33,624 nucleotides of DNA, taken from assembly GCA_018657885.1 (NCBI GenBank), contig JABHWG010000090.1, forward strand, positions 1 to 33,624. The letters are read 5' to 3'. Below are positions 16,651 to 25,883 of the stretch, piece by piece. The notes beneath the pieces are model-generated. The model was not told where the DNA came from, did not search any database, and saw only the letters and a list, made by a program, of their open reading frames with translations. The DNA is from Pelagibacteraceae bacterium (GTDB taxonomy: Bacteria; Pseudomonadota; Alphaproteobacteria; HIMB59; GCA-002718135). A program made the position numbers and the translations under genes. Position 1 is the first letter of the stretch. Every line of letters begins with the position of its first letter.

Positions 16651-16700
16651 AGTCTGGCATTTTGCAAAGGTAATAAATCGGTATTAAGAAATGCCAGACT
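16651..16700. repeat. inverted repeat / extended hairpin in a divergent intergenic region
   Basis: 12-nt perfect arms AGTCTGGCATTT (16651-16662) and AAATGCCAGACT (16689-16700), with nested TAATA/TATTA in the 26-nt spacer. Confidence 0.75.
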
Positions 16701-16800
16701 AAGAGTGTTATTATAAGATTTTAATTACATTTCTATTAACTTTAATTTAAGGCTTATATTAATAGAAATAATATTGCTAAATTAGAGAATCGAATAAAAT

Positions 16801-17448
16801 ATGATTAAAATTTATTATAGTCACACACCCTTCTGGAGAGCAGAAGTACTAAGAGTATCCTTATACATAAGCGGAATACCTTTTGAAGATATTAGAATTT
16901 CAAGAGAAGAATTTATTAATATGATCAAAACAGGTTTTTTACCTAATGGCAAAAAAGTGCCATTTCATCAATTACCAGTTTTAGAAATAGACGATAAGAT
17001 TATTGGTCAAACAGGGGCAATAGCACGGTATTGTGGTAAAATTTCCAATCTTTATTCAAATGATGATTTTAATGCTGCAAAAATTGATCAAATTATAGAT
17101 ACTGCAACAGACATCACAAATTTAGTAAGCCCAACTATTCGAGAAAAAAATGAGCAAAAAAAAATTGAGGATCGAAAAAATCTTACAAATAAGCTTTTAC
17201 CTAGATGGTTTAAGTATTTAGAAAATCTCTTATCTGAAGAAAATTCTGAATGGTTTGTTGAAAATAAAATGACAATTGCAGATATTGCAATGTGGCGATT
17301 ACTCGGTTGGCTGAACTCTGGAATCATTGATGGGATACCAACAACAATTGTTAACGACTTCCCAAAATTAAAAAAAGTTCATTATAATGTTCATCACCAT
17401 CCAAAAGTTAAAGAATGGATGATGAAAACTTATAGTAAAGAAATATAA
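16801..17448 (+). CDS. glutathione S-transferase family protein
   Basis: Thioredoxin-fold N-terminus; VPFHQLPVLEIDDKIIGQTGAIARYCGK contains the GSH-binding region; C-terminal helical MTIADIAMWRLLGWLNSG. Confidence 0.88.
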   Translation: MIKIYYSHTPFWRAEVLRVSLYISGIPFEDIRISREEFINMIKTGFLPNGKKVPFHQLPVLEIDDKIIGQTGAIARYCGKISNLYSNDDFNAAKIDQIIDTATDITNLVSPTIREKNEQKKIEDRKNLTNKLLPRWFKYLENLLSEENSEWFVENKMTIADIAMWRLLGWLNSGIIDGIPTTIVNDFPKLKKVHYNVHHHPKVKEWMMKTYSKEI

Positions 17449-17451
17449 TAA

Positions 17452-18186
17452 ATGACTGCTCTCAGTATTAATGTCAACAAATTTGCCCTTATACGAAATG
17501 CTAGAGGAGCTGATATGCCAAACTTAGTTAATATTAGTAAGAAATGTATTGATTATGGAGCCGATGGAATTACAGTTCATCCAAGGCCCGATGAAAGGCA
17601 TGTTAAATACACTGATTTACATGAAATTAAAGATCTTACTAATGACTTCAAAAAAATAGAATTTAATATTGAGGGGTATCCATCAGATGATTTTATTAAT
17701 AGAGTTCTTGATGTATTACCTGATCAAGTAACTTTAGTACCAGATCCCCCAGAGGCACTTACTTCATCATTTGGTTGGGATTGTGAAAAGTATCAAGAAT
17801 TTTTAACAGATGTTATCAATAGATTTAAAAAAAATAATATTCGTGTTTCAATTTTTATTAACCCTTCAATTAAAACATTATCTAATTTAGAGATTATAAA
17901 ACCAGATAGAGTAGAATTATATACATATGATTACGCTAGAAATTATGCTGTTAATAAAACAAAAGCTTTAGCTTCATATATTGAGGTAACAGAGTATTTA
18001 AGAAAAGAATTTTCTCAAATATCTTTTAATGCAGGACATGATTTAAATTTAAATAACTTAGAATATTTATTAAAAAACATCCCTACTATTGAAGAGGTTT
18101 CCATTGGCCATGCTTTAGTATGCGATAGTATTGATTTAGGACTTAAACAAACTGTAGAAAAATACAAAAAGATAACTAAAAAATAA
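17452..18186 (+). CDS. pdxJ: pyridoxine 5'-phosphate synthase
   Basis: SINVNKFALIRNARGADMPNLVNISKKCIDYGADGITVHPRPDERHV; FNAGHDLNLNNLEYLL; VSIGHALVCDSIDLGL. Confidence 0.93.
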   Translation: MTALSINVNKFALIRNARGADMPNLVNISKKCIDYGADGITVHPRPDERHVKYTDLHEIKDLTNDFKKIEFNIEGYPSDDFINRVLDVLPDQVTLVPDPPEALTSSFGWDCEKYQEFLTDVINRFKKNNIRVSIFINPSIKTLSNLEIIKPDRVELYTYDYARNYAVNKTKALASYIEVTEYLRKEFSQISFNAGHDLNLNNLEYLLKNIPTIEEVSIGHALVCDSIDLGLKQTVEKYKKITKK

Positions 18187-18187
18187 T

Positions 18188-18811
18188 ATGGTAAATTGGT
18201 TTTGGTTACAATTTGCAGCAATTTGCATTGTTGGAGCTATGTCTCCTGGACCGTCAATGGCTTTAATAATTAGAAACTCTATAAAGTTTGGAAGAGTCTC
18301 AGGTTTGTTAAGTTCAATTGGCCATGCAATTGGCATTGGAATTTATGCAGCTATATCAATTGCAGGCTTACAGCTAATACTGATTAGTAATATTATTATT
18401 TTTAATACTATTCAGTTTTGTGGAAGTATCTTTTTACTTATTTTAGGAATATTATTTTTAAAAAAATCAGGTGAAAGATTTTCAATTGAAGATGATCAGA
18501 AGAGTTTAAATTCATTTTTTCAAGGATTTGCAATTTCTATTTTAAACCCCAAAATTCTTATTTGGTTCGCTGCTATTTTTTCTCAATTCATAGAAGTTTC
18601 ATCAACAGGTTTAACTAAATTTATGATGGTTTTTATTGCATCTTCTATTGATGGGATTTGGTATATAATATTAACTATAATAGTAACTAGTTTTGGATTA
18701 AAAAAATTAATAGAAAGCAATACAAAAACTATTCAAAATATATCTGGTTTAGTTTTAATTTTAATATCACTTATTATATTGTACAAAACACTAAGACCAT
18801 ATCTCTTCTAA
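18188..18811 (+). CDS. LysE/RhtB family translocator
   Basis: GAMSPGPSMALIIRNSIKFGRVSGLLSSIGHAIGIGIYA is the LysE N-terminal signature; 6-TM pattern. Confidence 0.92.
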   Translation: MVNWFWLQFAAICIVGAMSPGPSMALIIRNSIKFGRVSGLLSSIGHAIGIGIYAAISIAGLQLILISNIIIFNTIQFCGSIFLLILGILFLKKSGERFSIEDDQKSLNSFFQGFAISILNPKILIWFAAIFSQFIEVSSTGLTKFMMVFIASSIDGIWYIILTIIVTSFGLKKLIESNTKTIQNISGLVLILISLIILYKTLRPYLF

Positions 18812-19873
18812 AACTCTCAAAATATTTTCCCCCATAATTTTTTCTATCTCCTGTAAGGAATACCCTCTTTTATCTAATTGTTCTGCAATTAGCATATGAT
18901 CCATACAAGTATTCCATCCTTTGGGTAGACAATCAAGACCATCATAATCACTTCCTATACCAACAAAATCAATTCCTATCATTTTGATAACATACTCAAT
19001 ATGATCAATAAAAATATCCATATCTGGGCAAACAGACGATAGTTTTTTTTGAAGAAAATGCTGCTTTGCAATCCATTTACCAGCGGTAGTATTTTGTTTT
19101 TCACCAATTTGATTGAGCTTCTGTCTATGCATGTTTCTTATTTTTTCTTCTCTTGCTTTGAACGTTGGATCGATGAAAAAAGGATAAGGATTTAAACCTA
19201 TTAAACCATTTGTTTTTTTTATAGCTTCAATTTGATCATCTTTAAGGTTTCTAAAATGAGGACATAGCTTGTGCACACTTGAATGCGAAGCTATAATAGG
19301 TTTTGTTGATGTTGTAATTATATCCCAAAAACTTTTCTCACCTATGTGAGAAACATCAATTAAAACTCTGTTTTCTTGACAGATATTTATTACTTCAGTT
19401 CCAAATTTATTTAAACCCAAGCTTTTTAGTGTTGATTTCTTATGTGTCTCTCCATAACCAGAGCTTACCCAGTCAAGAGAATGATTCCAAGTAGGGCCAA
19501 AATAAAAAAGACCTTTATTAATAAAAAATTCTAAATTTTCTATTTTATTTTCTAACGCTTCACCACCTTCCATGGCAATAGGTAAGGACAATTGGTTATT
19601 TTTTTTTGCTAATTTTATTTCTTCTAGATTTATAGGGATAGAAACTCCATCCACATCTTCTAATGCTTTAAGCTTTTCATACATGCGAGATGCGAATTCA
19701 AAGTAGCTTACATTAGATTCTTTCTCTGAAGCCCAGACAATCATTACTTCTAAATCAATAGAAGAATTTTTTAATCTTTCTATATCAGTGTGACCGGAGG
19801 ATGTATTTTGTATTACATCCTCACCAATCATAATTCGTTGCACAAGATCATTATGCAAATCAGCAACAAACAT
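18791..19873 (-). CDS. membrane dipeptidase (peptidase M19)
   Basis: ADLHNDLVQRI start, ALENKIENLEFFINKGLFYFGPTWNH, LIDVSHIGEKSFWDI, PIIASHSSVHKLCPHFRNLKDDQI, FVGIGSDYDG. Confidence 0.93.
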   Translation of the reverse strand: MFVADLHNDLVQRIMIGEDVIQNTSSGHTDIERLKNSSIDLEVMIVWASEKESNVSYFEFASRMYEKLKALEDVDGVSIPINLEEIKLAKKNNQLSLPIAMEGGEALENKIENLEFFINKGLFYFGPTWNHSLDWVSSGYGETHKKSTLKSLGLNKFGTEVINICQENRVLIDVSHIGEKSFWDIITTSTKPIIASHSSVHKLCPHFRNLKDDQIEAIKKTNGLIGLNPYPFFIDPTFKAREEKIRNMHRQKLNQIGEKQNTTAGKWIAKQHFLQKKLSSVCPDMDIFIDHIEYVIKMIGIDFVGIGSDYDGLDCLPKGWNTCMDHMLIAEQLDKRGYSLQEIEKIMGENILRVLEEIWS

Positions 19874-19875
19874 AT

Positions 19876-20442
19876 TTACTCTGTGATAATTTCCATTTTA
19901 ATAATTTTATCTGGATCTGCAGCAGGCTCTCCTCTTTTTATATTATCAACTAATTCCATGCCTTCTACCACTTGACCCCATACAGTATATTGACCATCTA
20001 AAAAACTTGCATCATTAAAGACAATAAAAAACTGACTATTTGCACTATTAGGGTCTTGAGCTCTAGCCATAGAAAGTGCACCCCTTCCATGATTTGCATC
20101 TGAGAATTCAGCTGGTAAATTAGGAAGGTTGGAGCCACCTGTGCCAGCTCTCGATATATTAAACTTATCATTAGTAGAATTACCAAACTCTACATCACCA
20201 GTTTGTGCCATAAATCCATCAATAACTCGGTGAAATACAACGCCATCATAGTGGCCTTCACTTATTAATTGCTTAATTTGTGCTACATGCTTTGGTGCTA
20301 AATCTGGACGTGTTTCAATTTTCACCACACCATCTTTTAATGTCAAATGTATAATATCTTTTTCTTCAGCCATAACTGGTCCTCCATTGATAAAAATTGA
20401 GATTACCAGGCATAGAAATAAAGATTTTATTTTTTTAATCAT
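19876..20442 (-). CDS. peptidylprolyl isomerase, cyclophilin type, secreted
   Basis: Signal peptide ending VMA; YDGVVFHRVIDGFMAQTGDVEFGN, ARAQDPNSANSQFFIVF, FLDGQYTVWGQVVEGMELVD. Confidence 0.94.
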   Translation of the reverse strand: MIKKIKSLFLCLVISIFINGGPVMAEEKDIIHLTLKDGVVKIETRPDLAPKHVAQIKQLISEGHYDGVVFHRVIDGFMAQTGDVEFGNSTNDKFNISRAGTGGSNLPNLPAEFSDANHGRGALSMARAQDPNSANSQFFIVFNDASFLDGQYTVWGQVVEGMELVDNIKRGEPAADPDKIIKMEIITE

Positions 20443-20487
20443 ATTTGTCCCCTTTACCTTCCCTCAAAAAGTTTTATATAGTGTCTA

Positions 20488-20952
20488 ATGCATATTTTTG
20501 AAGAAAATATCAAGAACTTAGGTTTAAATATTCCTGATATTCCAAAAGCTTTAGCTAATTACGTTCCTTACAAAATCGTTGGTAAAACAATGTATGTATC
20601 TGGACAAGCGCCACTGCAAAATGGAGAGTTTGTATATAGAGGAAAGGTAGGATCTGATGTTACCATTGATGATGGTATTGAGGCGGCTAAACTTTGTTGT
20701 GTTAATATTATCGCTAATGTAAAAAAAGGTCTTGATGGTGATTGGGAAAAGTTAGAAAGCTTTGTTAAACTTAATGGTTTTGTTAATTGCCAAGATAATT
20801 TTATGGATCAACCTAAAATAATTAACGGAGCTTCAGACTTATTAGTTGAAATTTTTGGTGACCAAGGTCGTCATACAAGAGTGGCTGTAGGAACAAACTC
20901 TCTACCCTTTGGAATTGCTGTAGAAATAGATGCTATTATTCAATTAAAATAA
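20488..20952 (+). CDS. RidA family protein
   Basis: KTMYVSGQAPLQNGEFVYRGKVGSDVTIDDGIEAAKLCCVNIIANVK; HTRVAVGTNSLPFGIAVEIDAI. Confidence 0.9.
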   Translation: MHIFEENIKNLGLNIPDIPKALANYVPYKIVGKTMYVSGQAPLQNGEFVYRGKVGSDVTIDDGIEAAKLCCVNIIANVKKGLDGDWEKLESFVKLNGFVNCQDNFMDQPKIINGASDLLVEIFGDQGRHTRVAVGTNSLPFGIAVEIDAIIQLK

Positions 20953-22101
20953 ATGCTCTTAAAAAAGAGCGGAATAAATTTTATAGATAGCCTTGAAGAG
21001 GTTCAAAAAAACGATTGGAATAGTTGCGTTGGTAATGATCACCCCTTTACTCAATATGAATTCTTATTAGCATTAGAAGAAAGTAAAAGTGCATGTACAC
21101 AAACAGGATGGAAATCTCATCACTATATAGAATATGATGAAGAATCAAAAATAATGGCAATTTGCCCACTTTATTTAAAAAGCCATTCTTATGGTGAGTA
21201 TATTTTTGATCATGCTTGGGCGGATGCATATCATAGACATGGTTTAAGTTATTATCCTAAACTTCAGTCAGCAATACCTTTTACTCCAGTTACTGGAGAC
21301 AGAATTTTTTTAAACAAAAAAATTAAAAATAAGAAAAATAAAATTAAAGAAATCATAAATAACATTATAGCTGAAGCTAAAAGATTAGATGTATCTTCAG
21401 CCCATTTTAATTTTATAAATTCTCCAAATGATTGGGTTGCTGATGAAGAAATAATGATACGTGAAGGTATTCAATTTCACTGGAAAAATGATGGTTATAA
21501 AACCTTTAATGACTTTCTAATAACTTTATCTTCTAGAAAAAGAAAACAAATCAAAAAAGAAAGGCAATGCTTAATAAACAATAATTTAGAGGTTAGAAAA
21601 TTTACTGGGGATGAACTTCTAAAAGAGCATTTCGATTTTTTTTATGAATGCTATTTAGATACGACTGGGAGAAAATGGGGATCTACATATTTGAAAAAAG
21701 AATTTTTCCTTAATATCCTTAAGAGTTTTAAAGATAAAATTTTATTAATTGTAGCCTTTCAAGATAATCAAAAAATTGCTTCAGCCTTAAATTTTTTAAG
21801 TAAGACTCATTTATATGGACGTCTGTGGGGCTCTAAATACGAAGTACCCTATCTTCACTTTGAATTATGCTATTATCAAGCCATTGATTTTGCAATTGAA
21901 AACAATATTAATTTTGTTGAAGCTGGCGCTCAAGGTGAACATAAACTAAGCAGAGGTTATTTACCTGAAAAAACTTGGAGCGCTCATTGGATAAAACAAA
22001 AGGAATTCTCAAAAGCTATATGTAAATTTTTAGATGAGGAAACTAAAATGATAAATTTTCACAAAAAAGACTTAGAGGCACTCGCTCCTTATAAAAACTA
22101 A
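20953..22101 (+). CDS. GNAT/FemAB-like N-acyltransferase family protein (COG3146/DUF482 type)
   Basis: 382 aa; PFTPVTGDRIF, SSRKRKQIKKERQ, HFELCYYQAIDFAIENNINFVEAGAQGEHKLSRGYLPEKTWSAHW typical of this family. Confidence 0.88.
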   Translation: MLLKKSGINFIDSLEEVQKNDWNSCVGNDHPFTQYEFLLALEESKSACTQTGWKSHHYIEYDEESKIMAICPLYLKSHSYGEYIFDHAWADAYHRHGLSYYPKLQSAIPFTPVTGDRIFLNKKIKNKKNKIKEIINNIIAEAKRLDVSSAHFNFINSPNDWVADEEIMIREGIQFHWKNDGYKTFNDFLITLSSRKRKQIKKERQCLINNNLEVRKFTGDELLKEHFDFFYECYLDTTGRKWGSTYLKKEFFLNILKSFKDKILLIVAFQDNQKIASALNFLSKTHLYGRLWGSKYEVPYLHFELCYYQAIDFAIENNINFVEAGAQGEHKLSRGYLPEKTWSAHWIKQKEFSKAICKFLDEETKMINFHKKDLEALAPYKN

Positions 22102-24371
22102 ACTAGTTCTTTTTTTTTATCTTGATTTGAAGTGTATTTAAGAGAAATTTTATTTTTTATTATAGTTATTTCTACATGACCTCCTTTTGATAAAGCTCCG
22201 AAAATTAGTTCCTCTGCCATAGGTTTTTTTACTTGTTCTTGAATTACTCTTCCAAGCTCTCTTGCTCCATATACCTCATCGTACCCAATGTCAGCCAAAT
22301 ATTCTTTTGCTTTTTGATCAATTGATAGGGACACACCCTTATCTTCAAGTTGAGCCTCTACTTGAATTATAAATTTATCTACAATTGATAATACTATCTC
22401 TTTATTTAAATGATTAAAGTGAATAATTGAATCTATTCTGTTTCTAAATTCAGGAGAGAATATCTTATTGATAAAATCATTATTATCATCTTTTGATCGA
22501 GCAGAATTAAAACCAATTCTTTTTTTGGATAAGTCAATGGCACCGGCATTCGATGTCATAATTAATATTACGTTTCTAAAATCTACAGATTTACCGTTAT
22601 GATCAGTTAATTTTCCATAATCCATTACTTGGAGCAAAATATTAAAGAGATCAAAATGGGCTTTCTCAATCTCATCTAATAGCAGTACGCAATGTGGATG
22701 TTGATCAACACCATCTGTAAGTAAACCTCCTTGATCAAACCCAACATATCCGGGGGGCGCCCCTATTAAACGGCTAACAGTGTGTCTTTCCATATATTCT
22801 GACATATCAAATCTTAGTAATTTGATACCTAAAGTTTTACTTAGTTGTCTTGCAACCTCTGTTTTACCTACGCCAGTAGGTCCAGAAAATAAATATGAGC
22901 CAATCGGTTTACCATCTTCTCTTAAACCTGCTCTAGCAAGCTTAATCGAAGAGGATAATTCTTCAATTGCTTTGTTTTGACCAAACACAAAGTTTTTGAG
23001 ATCTCTTTCAAGATTTTTTAAATTTTCCTTATCACTCTTATTTACAGACTTAGCGGGTATTCTCGCCATTATCGCCACAACCGCTTCTATATCTTTAGCT
23101 GTAATTGTTTTCTTTCGTTTAGATTTTGGAAGAAGATATTGAGATGCTCCCGCTTCATCTAAAACATCGATAGCTTTATCAGGCAGTTTTCTATCACCTA
23201 TGTATTTATTGGATAGATCTACAGCGGTGATTATTGCATCAGAAGAATATTTAATTTGATGATGATCTTCATAATAGGTCTTTAATCCATTTAAAATTTT
23301 AATAGTCTCATCTTTTGTAGGCTCTTTAATATCAATTTTTTGAAAACGTCTAACTAAAGCTCTATCTTTCTCGAAATAATTATTGAATTCTTTATAGGTT
23401 GTAGAACCCATACATCTCAGAGATCCATTACTTAAAGATGGCTTTAAAAGATTACTAGCATCCATTGATCCACCACTTGTTGCTCCTGCACCTATCACAG
23501 TATGAATTTCATCAATAAATAAAATCGATTGTTTTTCTTTTTGTAGATCTTTTAAAACTTCTTTTAATCTTTCTTCAAAGTCACCCCTGTATCTCGTCCC
23601 AGCTAAAAGCGCACCCATATCTAATGAATATATGACTGCCTTTTGGATAACTTCAGGGACATCCTTTTCAACAATACGTTTTGCTAATCCTTCGGCGATA
23701 GCTGTTTTTCCAACTCCAGGATCGCCAACGAAAATAGGATTATTTTTTTGTCTTCTACAAAGTATTTGTATAGTTCTTTCCACTTCAATCTTACGTCCAA
23801 TTAAAGGATCAATTTTACCATCAAGGGATTTTTTATTTAAATTAATACAAAATTGATCGAGTGCTTTTTTCTTAGATTTATTTTGCTGCTGATTATCAGT
23901 TGCATCATCTACAATTTCTTCACCCACTTCATCTTCTTGAACCTTTGATAGTCCGTGGGAGATATATTGCACAGCATCAAGTCTGGTCATATTTTGTTGG
24001 TGTAAAAAATAAACAGCATGGCTTTCTTTTTCAGAGAAAAGTGCAACAATCATATTTGCACCTGTAACACTATCTTTCCCACTTGATTGGACATGAATAG
24101 CAGCACGCTGCAAAACTCTCTGGAAACTATTTGTTAGTTTTGGCTCACCTAAAAAATTATCTTTTAAATTAGATAAATCATTTTCAATAAAACCTTCTAA
24201 ATTTTTTATTAATTCTTCCATTTCAACACCGCAAGCTTTGAGAACACCGATTGCATCTTTATCCTCTGTTAGAGACTTAAGCAGATGTTCTAAAGTTACA
24301 AACTCATGTTTATTTTTAGTAGCAAGTTGATATGCATTTCTAAGTGTAATTTCTAAATTTGATGACAGCAT
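22098..24371 (-). CDS. clpA: ATP-dependent Clp protease ATP-binding subunit ClpA
   Basis: N-terminal Clp_N repeats, two AAA+ modules (GDPGVGKTAIAEGLAKRI; GPTGVGKTEVARQLSK), adjacent to clpS. Confidence 0.96.
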   Translation of the reverse strand: MLSSNLEITLRNAYQLATKNKHEFVTLEHLLKSLTEDKDAIGVLKACGVEMEELIKNLEGFIENDLSNLKDNFLGEPKLTNSFQRVLQRAAIHVQSSGKDSVTGANMIVALFSEKESHAVYFLHQQNMTRLDAVQYISHGLSKVQEDEVGEEIVDDATDNQQQNKSKKKALDQFCINLNKKSLDGKIDPLIGRKIEVERTIQILCRRQKNNPIFVGDPGVGKTAIAEGLAKRIVEKDVPEVIQKAVIYSLDMGALLAGTRYRGDFEERLKEVLKDLQKEKQSILFIDEIHTVIGAGATSGGSMDASNLLKPSLSNGSLRCMGSTTYKEFNNYFEKDRALVRRFQKIDIKEPTKDETIKILNGLKTYYEDHHQIKYSSDAIITAVDLSNKYIGDRKLPDKAIDVLDEAGASQYLLPKSKRKKTITAKDIEAVVAIMARIPAKSVNKSDKENLKNLERDLKNFVFGQNKAIEELSSSIKLARAGLREDGKPIGSYLFSGPTGVGKTEVARQLSKTLGIKLLRFDMSEYMERHTVSRLIGAPPGYVGFDQGGLLTDGVDQHPHCVLLLDEIEKAHFDLFNILLQVMDYGKLTDHNGKSVDFRNVILIMTSNAGAIDLSKKRIGFNSARSKDDNNDFINKIFSPEFRNRIDSIIHFNHLNKEIVLSIVDKFIIQVEAQLEDKGVSLSIDQKAKEYLADIGYDEVYGARELGRVIQEQVKKPMAEELIFGALSKGGHVEITIIKNKISLKYTSNQDKKKELV

Positions 24372-24719
24372 TTAATTTTTTTCCATTGTGCATTGAAGGG
24401 GATGCTCGTGTTTTTTAGCTAAATCCATAACAGTCTTGCATTTGGACTCAGCAACCTCATAAGTAAATATTCCACAAATACCTATACCATTTTTATGAAC
24501 ATGGAGCATAATCTGTGTGGCCTCTTCTTCTTTCTTATTAAAAACACTTTCTAGAACAAGTACTACAAATTCCATAGGAGTATAATCATCGTTAAGCAAT
24601 AAAACGTTATACATAGAGGGTTTCTTTGTTTTAGGTTTGGATTCTAGTAAGACGCCCCTATCCAGATCATTATTTTTATTGTCTTTATCACTTAACTTCA
24701 TAAAATAATAAATAAGCAC
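24372..24719 (-). CDS. clpS: ATP-dependent Clp protease adaptor ClpS (start may be the internal Met at 24701)
   Basis: [58 protein letters not shown] is the ClpS core. Confidence 0.95.
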   Translation of the reverse strand: MLIYYFMKLSDKDNKNNDLDRGVLLESKPKTKKPSMYNVLLLNDDYTPMEFVVLVLESVFNKKEEEATQIMLHVHKNGIGICGIFTYEVAESKCKTVMDLAKKHEHPLQCTMEKN

Positions 24720-24788
24720 TTTTATCGGATTTTAAAGAGGTTTTTTTTATTTGTTAAGAACGAAAGCCATATGATAGGGGATCTATGC

Positions 24789-25883
24789 ATGAATTTTATT
24801 AAATACGTATTAATCTTCTTATTTTCCTCCTTAATTTTTTTAACCTCACCTTCATTTGCTAAAAAAGCAGCCATTGTAATAGATTTTGAAACGAAAGAAG
24901 TTCTCTTTGAGGTGAATGCAAATACCAAAAACTATCCAGCTTCACTAACAAAAATTATGACTCTTTATATTTTATTTGATTATTTGGAGTTAGGAAAATT
25001 AACTAATCAGAGTCAATTAAAAGTATCAAGAGTTGCCGCTTCACGATCTCCAAGTAAGTTATATTTAGAAGAAGGAACTATTATCAAAGTAGAGGATGCT
25101 GTGATGGCTTTGATTATAAAATCAGCCAATGATGTTGCTACCGTTGTTGCAGAAAATATCTCAGGAACTGAAAAAGAATTCGCAAAATTAATGACTAAAT
25201 ATGCCAGAGAATTAGGTATGAGTAATACAACCTTTAAAAATGCATCTGGATTACCCAATAGAGCTCAATTAACAAGTGCAAGGGATATATCGATATTATC
25301 ACATGCTCTAATTTCAAATTTTCCAGATAAATACAAATTATTTAAACAGGAGAAATTTACTTATAAAGGTAAAACATACAAAACACATAATAGGCTGATG
25401 CAAAGTTATGAAGGAGCGGATGGAATTAAGACTGGCTACATAAGAGCATCAGGTTTTCAGTTAGCTTTTTCTGCCGTGAGGGATAATAAAAGATTAATTG
25501 GAGTAATATTTGGAGGAGATACAGGTAAGCAGCGTGATAAATCTCTTAAAATTATTATGGATAAAGAATTTGCTGAACTTGGAATAAACAATAAAGAAAA
25601 GAAAAGCATAATAGTAAAAAAAGAATCAAAAAAAATTGAAACTAATGCCTATTCAATTGTTGTGGGAACTTTTAAATATCGCAATAGTGCAGAAAAACAA
25701 ATTAAATTAATTAAAAACAAATACCCTAAAACAACTAATGCTAAAAAATCAAATATTGTTTTAATAAAAGTAAGCGGAAAACAACTTTATGAGTCAAGAT
25801 TTGAAAACTTTTCTAGAAATGAAGCGTATACGGCTTGTAAAAGATTAAAAAAATATAATAGAGACTGTTTTATTAGATCGTAA
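24789..25883 (+). CDS. D-alanyl-D-alanine carboxypeptidase (peptidase S11) with C-terminal SPOR-like domain
   Basis: Signal peptide MNFIKYVLIFLFSSLIFLTSPSFA; PASLTKIMTLYIL (SxxK), KSANDVATVVAE (SxN), DGIKTGYIRASG (KTG); C-terminal AYSIVVGTFKYRNSAEKQIKLI. Start adjusted from 24771 to 24789 to fit the signal peptide. Confidence 0.92.
   Translation: MNFIKYVLIFLFSSLIFLTSPSFAKKAAIVIDFETKEVLFEVNANTKNYPASLTKIMTLYILFDYLELGKLTNQSQLKVSRVAASRSPSKLYLEEGTIIKVEDAVMALIIKSANDVATVVAENISGTEKEFAKLMTKYARELGMSNTTFKNASGLPNRAQLTSARDISILSHALISNFPDKYKLFKQEKFTYKGKTYKTHNRLMQSYEGADGIKTGYIRASGFQLAFSAVRDNKRLIGVIFGGDTGKQRDKSLKIIMDKEFAELGINNKEKKSIIVKKESKKIETNAYSIVVGTFKYRNSAEKQIKLIKNKYPKTTNAKKSNIVLIKVSGKQLYESRFENFSRNEAYTACKRLKKYNRDCFIRS

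Noticed and set aside
22780-23856. Plus-strand ORFs 22780-22980 and 23632-23856
   Set aside because: Antisense shadows of the ClpA AAA+ modules (e.g. VLPTPVGP is the reverse frame of a Walker A region).
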